From Zingiber officinale (Eukaryota > Streptophyta > Magnoliopsida > Zingiberales > Zingiberaceae): a stretch of DNA of 64,000 nt. The notes under the pieces were generated by a model. That model was not told the DNA's origin. It did not search any database and saw only the letters and a list, made by a program, of their open reading frames with translations. How positions within the stretch are numbered: the stretch's first letter is position 1; each line of letters begins with the position of its first letter. This document shows positions 36,501 to 46,000 of the stretch, piece after piece. The stretch spans positions 68,132,744 through 68,196,743 of the forward strand of contig NC_055998.1 in assembly GCF_018446385.1 (NCBI RefSeq). The letters run 5' to 3'. A program made the translations under genes and the position numbers.

Positions 36501-36669
36501 ACTGGTACTACAAAGAGTTCCAGTGTATTCATCTATTTAAACTAACTGCCATTTGAATTTTCTATAGGCCCGCTTTACACTTGCATTACAAAGACTACTG
36601 TCTCCACGAGGTATGTTGTACAACGAAGGTAATGACCCAAATGAACTGGTGAAGTTGAAAGCTACATAG
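20096..36669 (+). CDS. MATE efflux transporter, EDS5/DETOXIFICATION 46-47-like, C-terminal eight exons (partial)
   Basis: Exons: 20,096-20,233; 20,303-20,371; 20,480-20,590; 21,465-21,593; 34,490-34,567; 35,649-35,720; 36,432-36,494; 36,568-36,669 (TAG at 36,667). All introns are GT-AG, and every exon is a multiple of three, so joining gives 253 residues without a stop. The product is the C-terminal half of a multi-pass MATE antiporter (family length roughly 500-560 residues). Motifs include [42 protein letters not shown] and a final RRL-type [11 protein letters not shown]. Among MATE subfamilies these match the plastid-envelope EDS5 and EDS5H (DTX47/46) group. EDS5 exports the isochorismate-derived salicylic-acid precursor; whether this copy does so is inference. 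The N-terminal exons, including the transit peptide, are not found in the window. The gene runs off the left edge or is 5'-truncated. Confidence 0.88.
21594..22847. other. First part of the large MATE intron
   Basis: Starts with a GT donor at 21,594. No conserved frame or recognisable element until the polypurine tract at about 22,832. Short frames at 21,483-21,847 on the other strand have no features of a gene. Confidence 0.5.
22832..25270 (+). mobile_element. LTR-retrotransposon remnant (polypurine tract and degenerate LTR)
   Basis: A polypurine tract, taagggggagatgggg (22,829-22,844), is followed by TGTTGAGATAATCATATTTA at about 22,854, the arrangement at the start of a copia 3' LTR. The following 2.4 kb is repeat-like: a direct repeat of about 130 bp occurs at 23,910-24,140, and a tandem set at 24,310-24,520. 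No pol frame is left. The right edge is a guess; sequence of similar style extends to about 25,270. Confidence 0.4.
24310..24520. repeat. Tandem repeat, about 50-bp unit, four degenerate copies
   Basis: The unit contains gaagtcctagaggtgagctc, then tggcaagtggaagtccaagt and a gtkcttgg tail. Four copies with 10-20% differences run through this stretch. The chance frame across it comes from the repeat. Confidence 0.7.
25271..26560. other. Intronic DNA without recognised features
   Basis: Inside the 12.9-kb MATE intron. Pyrimidine-rich patches and short frames only; I see no domain, repeat boundary or RNA gene. Confidence 0.4.
26590..27044 (+). mobile_element. RTE-type LINE, sense copy, 5' (endonuclease) segment
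   Basis: The + strand, through stops, reads [18 protein letters not shown], then [14 protein letters not shown] and [17 protein letters not shown], matching the start and middle of the APE endonuclease of plant RTE LINEs, and then EYDRVHD. The sequence stops at about 27,044, where the tail of the antisense LINE begins. The same element appears to resume at about 30,335. Confidence 0.65.
27195..27410 (-). pseudogene. RTE LINE reverse transcriptase, C-terminal segment
   Basis: Frame [20 protein letters not shown], then [20 protein letters not shown] and WYGHVLRRP, the conserved C-terminal region of plant RTE reverse transcriptases. Truncated relative to the family by a stop. Confidence 0.8.
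27604..27668 (+). repeat. Au SINE fragment, 3' half
   Basis: gtacaatggatccttccccg, then ccccacatggcgggagcttcg and tgcactgggttaccctttt match the 3' part of the plant Au SINE, also present at 30,158-30,318 in the opposite orientation. The tRNA-like 5' half is missing. It interrupts the antisense LINE. Confidence 0.7.
27660..28560 (-). pseudogene. RTE LINE reverse transcriptase, central segment
   Basis: 27,893-27,660 reads [20 protein letters not shown] and [11 protein letters not shown]. The active-site FADD equivalent is FAND here. Upstream sequence to about 28,560 holds RT patches in changing frames (for example the [15 protein letters not shown] stretch near 28,530). Inactive. Confidence 0.75.
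29048..29720 (-). pseudogene. RTE LINE endonuclease segment
   Basis: 29,317-29,048 gives [39 protein letters not shown] and [17 protein letters not shown], the APE-type endonuclease that nicks target DNA for LINE priming. GDLN and SQIDF correspond to conserved active-site surroundings. The N-terminal part lies upstream to about 29,720 with breaks. Confidence 0.8.
29758..29910. repeat. Direct repeat, about 88-bp period, in LINE 5' region
   Basis: gaactcttgc, acacccaagttct, ggagatgtagca and related words occur in the same order at 29,763-29,822 and 29,851-29,910. On the - strand this is the untranslated 5' region of the antisense LINE. Confidence 0.65.
30158..30318 (-). repeat. Au-family SINE, near complete
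   Basis: Reads on the - strand from ccaaggagccttggcgcaac through a Pol III A box (TGGCGCAACGATAAAGTTG, 30,306-30,288) and a B box (GGGTTTGAATCCTGG, 30,265-30,251) to ggctgcgtacaatggatcc and gggcttccctttt. Order and wording match the widespread plant Au SINE. It lies between the antisense LINE and the resumed sense LINE. Confidence 0.85.
30335..33575 (+). mobile_element. RTE-type LINE, sense copy, 3' segment
   Basis: + strand patches follow the LINE order. They include an [14 protein letters not shown] stretch (30,380-30,420) and the endonuclease/RT linker. RT sequence resumes after the hAT insertion with a SQLRXYFDV-like stretch, then CNADE-type active-site surroundings near 32,850, YGIECWA near 33,190 and the C-terminal region. 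The tail, aattaggcttggttgttatt followed by a T run at 33,560-33,575, is the usual RTE 3' end. Interrupted by a hAT element at 30,999-32,181. Highly decayed. Confidence 0.65.
30999..32181. mobile_element. Non-autonomous hAT element with 8-bp target duplication
   Basis: Flanked by ATTCGAAC (30,991-30,998) and ATTTGAAC (32,182-32,189), 7 of 8 identical. Ends are CAGAGTTTAGGGTTTCG and, inverted, CAAGGTTTAAAATTTCG. The right end resembles that of the hAT transposon at 19,301. Removing it rejoins LINE sequence. Contents: a GC-rich left part (31,020-31,410) with no transposase and an AT-rich part (31,410-32,100) including an AT microsatellite near 32,076-32,092. 1,183 bp is longer than a typical MITE. 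Confidence 0.8.
33576..34489. other. Last part of the large MATE intron
   Basis: No recognised element or conserved frame. The acceptor region before 34,490 (ggataaacag) is only weakly pyrimidine-rich but joins exons in frame. Confidence 0.45.
34490..36669 (+). CDS. MATE gene, exons E-H
   Basis: E, 26 codons from [14 protein letters not shown] to LEGTLL. F, 24 codons, [14 protein letters not shown] onward. G, 21 codons, [17 protein letters not shown], 33 codons plus [18 protein letters not shown] onward. Exon E is easily missed because it is short and lies alone, 12.9 kb after exon D. The frames at 34,551-34,934 and 36,674-36,991 overlap introns or the 3' UTR and are not separate genes. Confidence 0.88.
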
Positions 36670-37330
36670 AATCGTGCATGCAACCTCAGACAGGACGTCA
36701 AACCTCCTGCTGGTTCCCCAAATTATATATCGTATGGTAATTATTTTACTGGAACCGAAGTGTGTTTCTTGCACATTAAGAATGATTTTTCCGGTTGTAT
36801 ATTACTCGAACTTCTTCAGATGTGGTCAAGTTAATATTATTTATTTACAGGGCTGCCCGTCCCTAATTAAGAAGAATGTTTCCTTGTTTATCTTCAATTG
36901 TATTGAAGAAGAAAATTACCAAATAATCTTGCTTACCTCGTCAGAAGTAGATTCTGGTGTGTATAGGAACCTTCTTTTTGCAAAGTCTTAAACTGGCTTT
37001 TACTTGTTTTATGCAGCTTCTTGTAGTTCCTTTCACATGGAGGTGTGGCTTGTAACTATTTGAATGCCGCCTTTTTTTTCCCCAGATATCCACACCCTTA
37101 CAGACCCAACTAATTGCTTATTGGACTGTAGGCTTTGTTGGGGTGAGTTGCAGTCGTTAGTCGCAAAGTCGCAATCATCTCAGGTTGGATTTGGCATTGG
37201 AAGGAAAATTCCATTTTGCAAGATTTTAAGCAACCGAGAAAATAAATTAAAATTGATCTGTGGAAGAACTAAGAATTTATTTTCCCTTTAATTTTACACC
37301 ACTTTCACAACAACCAACCATTTTCACTAA
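36670..37330 (+). terminator. Probable MATE 3' untranslated region and polyadenylation zone
   Basis: Follows the TAG at 36,667. A canonical AATAAA stands at 37,241-37,246, and another, aatgaataaaagt, near 37,330. The cleavage site cannot be fixed without transcript data. Short frames here are not conserved. Confidence 0.4.
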
Positions 37331-38959
37331 ATGAATAAAAGTATATTGTTGTTTTTATGCGATTTATCTTTTCTTTCCTCATCCATCCTTAGATAAATGA
37401 TGAATGATATGGAAACACCAAATCTGAAACATTAAAATTTTTAATTTTTCACTACATAAGATGTTCAATCAAGCCAAGGGTGACCAATTTAATCTTATGA
37501 AAATTTTCTACCAATTATCAAGATAAATCAAGAAATACTTATGATGGATGGTTCAAAAGCTTAGCATCTTTAGTTATAAGTCTTATTTCGAGAATTTTTT
37601 TTTATAAATATATTATAGCTAAAAATTAAACGGTACGTGCCTAGAACACAACTGAATATTTTTATCGTTACATCATAGCCCGAGGGCATATCCTAAAACT
37701 CAATACTAGCAAATATCAATAAGTATCTTGTAAATTTATGTACTTTTGTATTTTACTAATGTATATTTTTTTTCCAAAATATCCTTTTGCTCATTGCACC
37801 TTCAAATTCAATTAAAAAAAATATATATGTGAATTAATTACTAAAATATGGATTAACTTTTACGTATGCTTAATTTTGTAAGAATATAGATTAATTTCTA
37901 AAATATTTTTAATATCATTTGATAATACTATTTCAATAATATTTAATAAATTAAATTTTTATTTAAGTTGTATGTCGGTATGTCATTGGAGGTTTATTTT
38001 TTTTATATCATATTTTAAATTTCTATGTTTAAGATGAATTAAAATTAAAAAAAAAAAATTAAGTCCATTAAAATTGTTTTTTCTTTCGTATGATTGCATT
38101 CTACTCTAATGAAATAATATGATAGATTTTGTAAAATTAATAAAATGATATTTAAAAAATTTCCATATGATGTACTAACATATTGAAATTTAATATATCA
38201 AATATCTCAATTATATGACCTTCATTTCAATATAGAAAATTATTACATTTATTTTTTACACAAAATACTAATAATACTAATGTATATTTATTTTCACACA
38301 AATGAAACATATGCAATAGTATTTGTGAAATTCTTAAAATATTTAATGATGCAATCGAATTTTTTTTATATATTTATTATTCTACTTCTCATTTAATTAT
38401 GGTGATTTTTTTTATAGTATAGTTTAGTTTTAAATGAATATAGCAATGAAAGTAAAATAGAAAAAAATATTTTTTTTATTTTTGATATTTATTTAGTTGT
38501 ATGTACTTTAGACTCTAGACTTAAATGAGATATTTTACATGAAATATTAGTTTTGTACTATATTTTAATTTCATTTTAAAATAAGCAATTAGTCCATTGA
38601 TTGAAAATAAATAATTAGTCTATTCAAAAAGTTGGATACATGAATTATTTTTTTTTAAAAAAAAAACAATTAATCTACTATTGTTCAAAAACACAAGAAT
38701 ATAAACCTAACCACCATATACATCCCAAATTACCCTCATATTGGATTAATTTATAATGTATATATAGCAAGGGGGAGAATAAATAGTTAAGTTAGGCGAC
38801 AATGGTTAAGGAGAATGAGCCGGCAGGCACCATAGTTAAGATTGGGAAAAAAACAAAGGCACATTAATAGGGAGATCAAATACCATAACTTAAGTGTGAG
38901 CTATATTACATTGCATTGCCCATCATATTCATTATTGTCTATCCTACCCTGTCTTGTTC
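37331..38959. other. AT-rich intergenic DNA
   Basis: Long A and T runs, no conserved frame and no recognised boundary. 38,760-38,960 leads into the SINE array. Confidence 0.5.
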
Positions 38960-38961
38960 AT

Positions 38962-39480
38962 ATTCATAATTTATATTGCCCTCGGGGCAAAATTAAGTTG
39001 GCTAGTATGGATAGAGTTACTACAATAGAATAAAGGTTCAAATCTAGACAAAGTCGAGAAAAAAGTCTTCCCCACACTAGTCAACTACAGCTTCTCGATA
39101 CCTCTTCACAAATAGTCGTGGGGCCGATCATGTGAGGCGCTGGGGTGACGGATTCCACCTTTTGCTACAACAATATTCATAATTTATATTTCCCCCGGGG
39201 CAAGATTAAGTTGGTTAATACGGGGTAAAGTTGCTACAATAGGGTAAGGGTTCGAATCTTGACAAAGCCGAGGAAAAAATCCTTCTCGCACTAGTCAATT
39301 ACAGCTTCCCGATTTACCTTTTCATAAATGGTCGTAGGACCGACCGTGTGGAGCCGTTGGGTAATGGATTCCACCTTTTTTTCTGCTATAATATTCATAA
39401 CTTATGTTGTCCCCTCGGGATGGTGCGGTGGTTGAAATATGAGATATTACCACATGAGTTCTTGAGGTCAAACTTGGTGT
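38962..39480 (+). repeat. Tandem array of tRNA-derived SINEs, two copies and a partial third
   Basis: Copies at 38,962-39,174 and 39,175-39,391, with a third starting at 39,392. Each opens with tattcataattta and ccccggggcaa-like sequence. Each full copy has an A-box-like taagttggctag or taagttggttaat and a B box, ggttcaaatct or ggttcgaatct. Each full copy ends with ggattccaccttt. The head-to-tail order with the same ttcataa junctions suggests duplication or insertion into a preceding tail. Confidence 0.7.
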
Positions 39481-40655
39481 GCTCAAGCATGCCTTTCCTT
39501 ATGTTGGCCTAAGGGCGGGTTGTAATTAATTTTGATATTAGGTAAAGGGTATTTTGTAAATTTGTAACAAGTGTATGCAAGAGTGTCATGTGATGAGAGA
39601 AAATTCTGATAAATTAAGGATGATTGATGTCTAATAAAAGGAGTACTTAATAGATCAAGACTTGACAAGACAAGGAAGATTCTTAACAAAGATCCTAGAG
39701 AATTGAGAAGACAAGTAAGACTCTAAACAAAGATCCTAGAAAAGGGTATGTTCTGCTGACACGACAAATTTCATTTGTGTAACAATGAGCATAAGTGCAT
39801 GAATACAATTGGGGAACTGAGGGCAAGAATAGGCTCAAACAAAATCCTTAGAAGTGACTTAGACAATACTTCAATCAATTGAATTGTGTTAACCATCAAA
39901 TGATAATCATGTTGGCTCAATAGACAACTTAGACCTTCAATTTACCAATGTGCTGGTCTATTGATCAATCAGTCATAATCTGATCAATCAACTAATACTA
40001 TATGTCAATTGAATGAGCATTTGACTAATCAAACAAGCAAAGTAAGGAGTCGACTCGACCAAGGGAACAAAAGGGTACTATATCATCGTCTCTATTAAAG
40101 ATAGCCTACTAATGGCTACAATGAGTAGACTGATAGACTGTAAATCAATTATAATAGAATGGTTAGTTCGCTATAGTAGTCATTACTAGAAGCTACTATT
40201 AAAGCACTTGAGTGATGGCTACAAAGAGTAGGCTGATGGATGGTTAATCAATTGTAATAAAATGATTAGTTGGCTATAATAGTTGTTTCTAGAAGGTACT
40301 TTTGACTGATGGATATAAGGAGTCTACTAATGCTCGATGATTCTTCGAAGCTTTGCAGAAGCCTATAAATATGGGATATGTTGGCAATGAAAAGAATTAA
40401 ACTCACAGCAAAACTACTCAGTCAAATTCTCTACTCTCAAGCACTTTTCTCCACTCATTGCAATTTTTCTCGACTTTTGTAATCAAGACATTGTAAGATA
40501 TTTTTCCGCATCTAAAAAATTTCTAAGGAGAAAATGGTTAGAAACATGAATGGAATAAAATAGAGATGAAGAGATTCTTTTATGCATAGATTATTAGTTT
40601 TATATTAGAAGTTTCTTAATTTTATTATTGGTTTAAATTATGACACATATATTGA
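39481..40655. mobile_element. Possible LTR remnant with internal duplication
   Basis: Contains cuts typical of plant LTRs: a tataaatatgggatatgttgg-like core region (near 40,363) followed by a pyrimidine-rich ctctactctcaagc stretch. No coding sequence. The copies at 40,105-40,210 and 40,212-40,315 share ggctacaatgagtag-like, atggttaatcaatt-like and agaagctact-like words. Boundaries are not visible, so the assignment is tentative. Confidence 0.35.
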
Positions 40656-40659
40656 TGTT

Positions 40660-41965
40660 GTAAATATATGTATAGAGAGAGACTCTCACACATGGGTGTA
40701 CAGGGATGGGTACAAATCCAGAGCATGGATTGTACTGAACCAAGGTTGACTCGTGTGCAAGTACAACCTGTGCACATCGAAGTCGGACTGGTCGAGGCAA
40801 GATTTGCCTAAGTGAATAAACCAACGTTTTGCTGCCAAATTTCTTTTTGCTACCTGCTCAAGAAAGTAACGGAAGCATTAATATGAAATTAATGATAATT
40901 CTATAACGCTTCGACATTTATGGCGACATTAAACTCATTAATGATGAGGATTCTTATATGAGGCTGGATCTTGAGCAAAGGATAGAAAGTAGCGGAAGAT
41001 AAGTGAAAGAGAGAGCGAGAGGAAGAGCAGGAAGCGAACCTCTATCCACCTGTGTTTTCTCACAAAAACTCTCTCAGCTGTGCATCTGTTCGGCTGAACT
41101 ACTCGTGATAGCACTCGGGTAGAAGTGTCAAAAATGAACCCGGTTCGACGACCCAACCCGAGTCGACCCGAAAAAAAATATCATGTTTGGGTTGGACATT
41201 TTCGGGTTCGGGTCATGTTCAGGTTGGAGGGTTAAAAATTTTCTAGTTGGGTCGGGTCGGGTTCGGGTTGACCCGGATTGACCTAAATATTAGGTTTAGT
41301 GGATTTTTTTTGAGTTGATTGAATTTTATTTTAAAAATTAAGATATTTTTATGTGTATTAATATCATGTTTGTATGATAATGATGGAATATTGAGATAAA
41401 AGTGAAGAATTATAGGAAAAATAGTCAAAAAAAAAAATTTGAATCAGATTTTCGGATTATCCGGGTCGAGTTCGGGTTGGTCAGGTTGGTCGAGTTCGGG
41501 TTCGGGTTTAGGGGTTTGGGGTTGAACTCGGGTTCGGGTCGAGTTCGGGTTGGGTTAAAAAAAATTCAACCCGACCCGACCCGACCCACCCGAATTGACA
41601 CCCTTACACTCGGGTGCATTCTTAGTTTGCCACAAACAACCAGTGTTTGGTTGCATGCGTGATTTTATCGTTGTATTCTGGAAAACAGACGATCCAAAAG
41701 AACCTCGAAGCATAGCCGGAGATGAGATGAATCTGTTTTAAGGAAACTACGTTGAACGCAGATCTCAGTATCTTACTCAGGGAATTCTCTTTCCGACTTG
41801 ACGATCGACTCCAAATTCTGTTACACACCGCATCAACTCCACAACTCGAACCACCCGATGTTTATCAAAACCACCTCATTGACAACCTAAGATTATCCAG
41901 TCAGATCATCTTAACAGATAAGTTAAAATTAATTTGATATAATTTTAATTTTGTAATTTTTTCTA
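40660..41965. repeat. LTR-like repeat, copy 1 (interrupted by a MITE)
   Basis: Aligns over its length with 61,250-62,292. Shared words include gcattgtactgaacc-like, gaagcattaa, gaaaacagacga, cctcgaagca and gaaactacgttga. The structure resembles a plant gypsy LTR, but no pol domain adjoins either copy. The two copies are strongly diverged, and only copy 2 carries the ctctgc minisatellite. Confidence 0.65.
41120..41606. mobile_element. hAT-type MITE with exact 8-bp target duplication
   Basis: CACTCGGG at 41,112-41,119 is repeated exactly at 41,607-41,614. The ends TAGAAGTGTCAAAAA and, inverted, TAAGGGTGTCAATTC form a terminal inverted repeat. The interior is rich in cgggtcgggttcgggt and its complement, so it folds back extensively. 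At 487 bp without a coding frame it is a MITE. The related repeat at 61,250-62,292 lacks it at the corresponding place (near 61,700). Confidence 0.88.
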
Positions 41966-42749
41966 ATATCTCCAATAATAAATTGTCTTGGAATTGATAG
42001 AGTAACCTGTCAAAAGATCATAAACCATGAAATAGAAGTCAGGGTTGCAAACTCCCTTTTTGTGCATTCTTGCTTTTAATTTTCTTTCGCAGGAAAATTT
42101 TTCTTATCGCATCTATGTTTCATTTAATGTTATTTGCTCCCCTCTAGCCTTCTTTTGATCTACAATTTCTACACCTCCAGCATCGTCGAGAAGAAGAAAG
42201 ATAGCTGAAAACTGAGTGGTGATCCATCAACAGACCATAGCGATAGTTGAATGGATCAAGTAACCAAACAAGTTGAGTGTGTTCGATGAGTTGAGGGAGT
42301 CGTACTTACAAACCATTCATTCTTTCATATTTTTTTTTTATCTATTTACTTTCCATCTCTTCTCTTATGCCACTCTGTTTATTTTAAGGTGTGCGCGCGC
42401 AGACACACAAATCCAAAAATTCTTCGCGGATCATTTTTTTGACATTTCTTTATCCGCCCAAAATTGAACAGAACAGACTTTCTTTTCCTTCCTCTCGTTT
42501 GTGTTACTAAGTTTTGCTATAACATCTATTGCATTATTTTCTTTTGAAAAACACAACATATCTATTACTGGAAGGATATAATTCCCAAACCACAGGTAAG
42601 ATTGTTAACCAACACCAAGAGCACAACTATTTAACTTACACAAAATCATGCTTTTCTTTTCTTGGATGATTAATGTTAAATGGAACTTAAATTTCAAAAA
42701 GGAAAAAAAAGTACACGATATTCTTAGAAGGAATAGTGATATAGTTTAG
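41966..42749. other. 3' flank of the SDR39U1-like gene
   Basis: Downstream of the stop at 42,750 on the - strand. AT-rich, with a cgcgcgca patch near 42,395. No AATAAA is obvious close to the stop on the - strand, so the 3' end is unresolved. Confidence 0.4.
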
Positions 42750-43072
42750 TTAAGACTCTCTCATGATGGCTCGAAGTGCATCTTTAACATATGGATACTT
42801 GTACGAGAACCCTAATTTCTGAGCTTTGAGTGGGAGAACTCTTTGTCCTTCAAGAACCTGGAATTGATAGGCGCCATAATCTTGATACCATAACGAGTAG
42901 TAAGAAATGTAAACAAATTGTAGAATACTTACAACAGAGGCACCTTCACCTAGGACAGCTTTGAGGGCAAACTCCGGTACTGGTAGCCAGGATGGGCGAC
43001 CAACAACTTGACCAAGTTGCTCACACATTTCTGACAATTTGACAGGATGCGGGGCTGTTCCGTTGATAACGC
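42750..43072 (-). CDS. SDR39U1-like gene, last two exons (DUF1731 region)
   Basis: Penultimate exon 43,072-42,933 (140 bp) completes a split Gly codon, then reads [15 protein letters not shown] to LGEGASV. The last exon, 42,857-42,750, reads [20 protein letters not shown] to IMRES and TAA. The 75-bp intron between has a GTAAGT donor. A frame reading straight through this intron exists by chance. Confidence 0.9.
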
Positions 43073-46000
43073 CTGCAATTTCCATGGTAATCAATCTTAT
43101 GACAATCCTTATCCTGTTCCAACTATGTTAATCTTAAATAGAAATTATTAAATAACAATATAAACATTGTTTTATATCTAATTAGGATGCAGAAAAGCAA
43201 TCCACTGAAGACCATCTTCTATTGTTGACTAATCACGAGGATAATAATGTGGATCTCCTTGAGAAATCATGAGAACCTTAAGCTCTAATGCCAAACGAAG
43301 AATTTGAAAGGCCAATTGAGGGGTGAATAGACGATTTACTGAATTCGTGTAAAAATAGTAACTCAAACCAAGCGTTAAATAGTGTTGGAGTACAAATAAT
43401 TTACAATAAAAAATATTTGCAACAATAAAGTTATTAACTAAATTGCAAAGAAAAAATTTAAAATAAAATGCAAAATAAATATTGTGAGTGTGGCGACAAA
43501 TCTTAATTGAAGTACAATAAGAAAAAAAATAATTGCAATGATAAAATCAGAGATTGAAAAAAAAAAAAACACAATGCTACAAGATCCTTTAATGTGGTTC
43601 AGACTTCAGAAATCCCTTCTACTCTTGTCTCTATGGCTCATATTGCTTTAGTGTGACACTTTCCTAACAGAAAATATCACTATTAGCAAGAATATTCTTT
43701 AAATATTGTGAATACAACCTAACAAGTCTCATACCGACTAATGAGATATTTACCTCTAAATAAAAAAATTGACAATAACTATTTAAAGTAATGTGGAATG
43801 AGCATACAAAGAGGGAAAAAGCAACTTAATCTCATCCAACATATAAATAATGCACAAATGAAAAAAATAAGAAACTATGCAAAGCCTGATGTACGTATAT
43901 GACATACACAAAGCTCGCATAGTATTTGATCAAGGCAAGACAAAAAGAGCTCATTCTTCGTAAAGAATGTGTGTTACGAGCATAGAACCTAAAGGCACAA
44001 CTTATTTAGATCTATTAATCAATTAATTGGTGAAGCCGTCAACTTAACAGCCCCTCCAAGGCAGCCCTACACACTCTAGAAGGGGATAAATCACAAGAGA
44101 TATTTTGCCCTAGCACAGCAGCCCTTTGCATGAGGGAGGTCAGACATTTTTGCATCCGCTGGGAATTGACCCCAAGACCTATTGGAATAAACACTCATGC
44201 AGGTACTAACTGCACCAACCAGAGGAGGCAAATAGGGGGCAAATCGATTAACCTAGGCACATATCATATATCATAATATATTCTATCAAAATTTATAAAT
44301 ATTTTCGGCATCCTTACAAGTCAAAATCTTTCCAGTTGATCCATCGATCTCATGTCAATTTATACACTCAACTAACTATTCAAACACAATGTTCATTTAA
44401 ACATAGGTCAACAAGCCTTTTATAATATTAGGTAGTGATGATTTCTTTCCAGAGATTAATCTAATTTGTATGTCTAACCTGATGAGAAAATTCTTCAAGT
44501 GGCATTAAAGAATTTAATTAATTACGTACAGTGTCAATATTTTTAGGAGCTTAGGAATTCACACACAAAAGAGTTATCCTCAACATGGCATGTTGATGAA
44601 TGTAGATTGAAGCCCAAAATAATTGAAACTATTCAAGGTTAATTCCTTTGATTAAAAATAAATGAATTAAAATAAATTAAATATTAATTTGTTCAATTAA
44701 ATTTGGAAGGATCTAATTGGAATCCATTTTAACAGTTCGTTGTTTGTTATGATCTTTGGAACTAACAGATCCAAGTTATACATACAAAAGAGTTTCTATA
44801 CATCAAAGGATAGTCAGTAGTATGAAGATACCACTGAGTATCCTTAAATGAATGTAACATGAAAAAAGGTTACTTGTGATGCTGTGAGTCAAACAAATTA
44901 AGGTAAACATCTAAATTCATAATATAAACTAATTAACTTTTACTGTAAAACAAAGAAGATAAATGCTCTGCTTGTCCAAGCAAAAGCATGCTTGATTTGA
45001 TGATCAAGATGATTTACCTTTATAGGATGGATTTCTCAGAGCTTCATATATGAGGTTCACCAAATCATCCAGATGAATCCAAGAAAACCTACAAATCATG
45101 AGACTTTACTTCTCCAACAGAACTTCTAAAGCCAATTATTTGCACAGAAAAACATTTTCCATCTTTGGGTTCACTAACAGTTGCAATTTAAAAAATACAA
45201 AATGGACCAAATATATTATTTCTCTTTATAACAATATTTCTATCTAAAGCAAAAGAAAATGGAATGATGTACGATACTGGAAAAGAAGATTGAAGAGACT
45301 CAAATAACTTTTGTGCAAGATTTTAAACCACAAACCCTAGGATATATAGAAAATAATCTTAATTGATTTATTTGTTTGCGTCTACATTTAGCGGGGATAA
45401 ACTTTCAAATAAAGCCAATAAAATAGATGGTATCATTTGCCAAATATGATTCCTTAGATTTGCATCTCGTGCGTTAATGCCAGCACATGCTGCAGCCTTA
45501 TATTATGCTTGGTAGCTCAACCTGGTAAAAGACATTGGCACTGCAGAAAGACTAACTGCATCCAAATGAACAATGCATTGTGCTTTACAACACCAGCAAT
45601 GCATAAGATGTTAGGCACAGGTTGGTATTGCTGATCTTTGTCCCAGTAAAAGAAAAAAAAAAATGCAAGATTGGCATTCATGGTGTTGGCAATTCTTTTT
45701 AAACTGAAAGAAGTCCTTAATGAAATATAAGATTGTTCCATAAGAAGAGGTATAGGTGCAATACCAAGAATGGGCATAAGCAAGATGTTTACCATTGTCT
45801 TCCACTGCCTAAGGGTCCCCCAGCAAACATCATGAAGAGGGGGATCATTTTAGCTGCATGAAATTCAAATAAATTATGTTTGAATCTCATCAAATTTGTA
45901 AACAATAACCTATGGGATTCTAACATTTAAATTAGCAAAAGCCAAAACAAGTTAAAATTGCCAATATTTAGATTTGTAAATAGAGGTCAAAATATGAAAG

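Noticed and set aside
41402..41662. 86-codon Gly/Val/Arg-rich frame
   Set aside because: It is produced by the cgggttcgggt repeats of the MITE interior.
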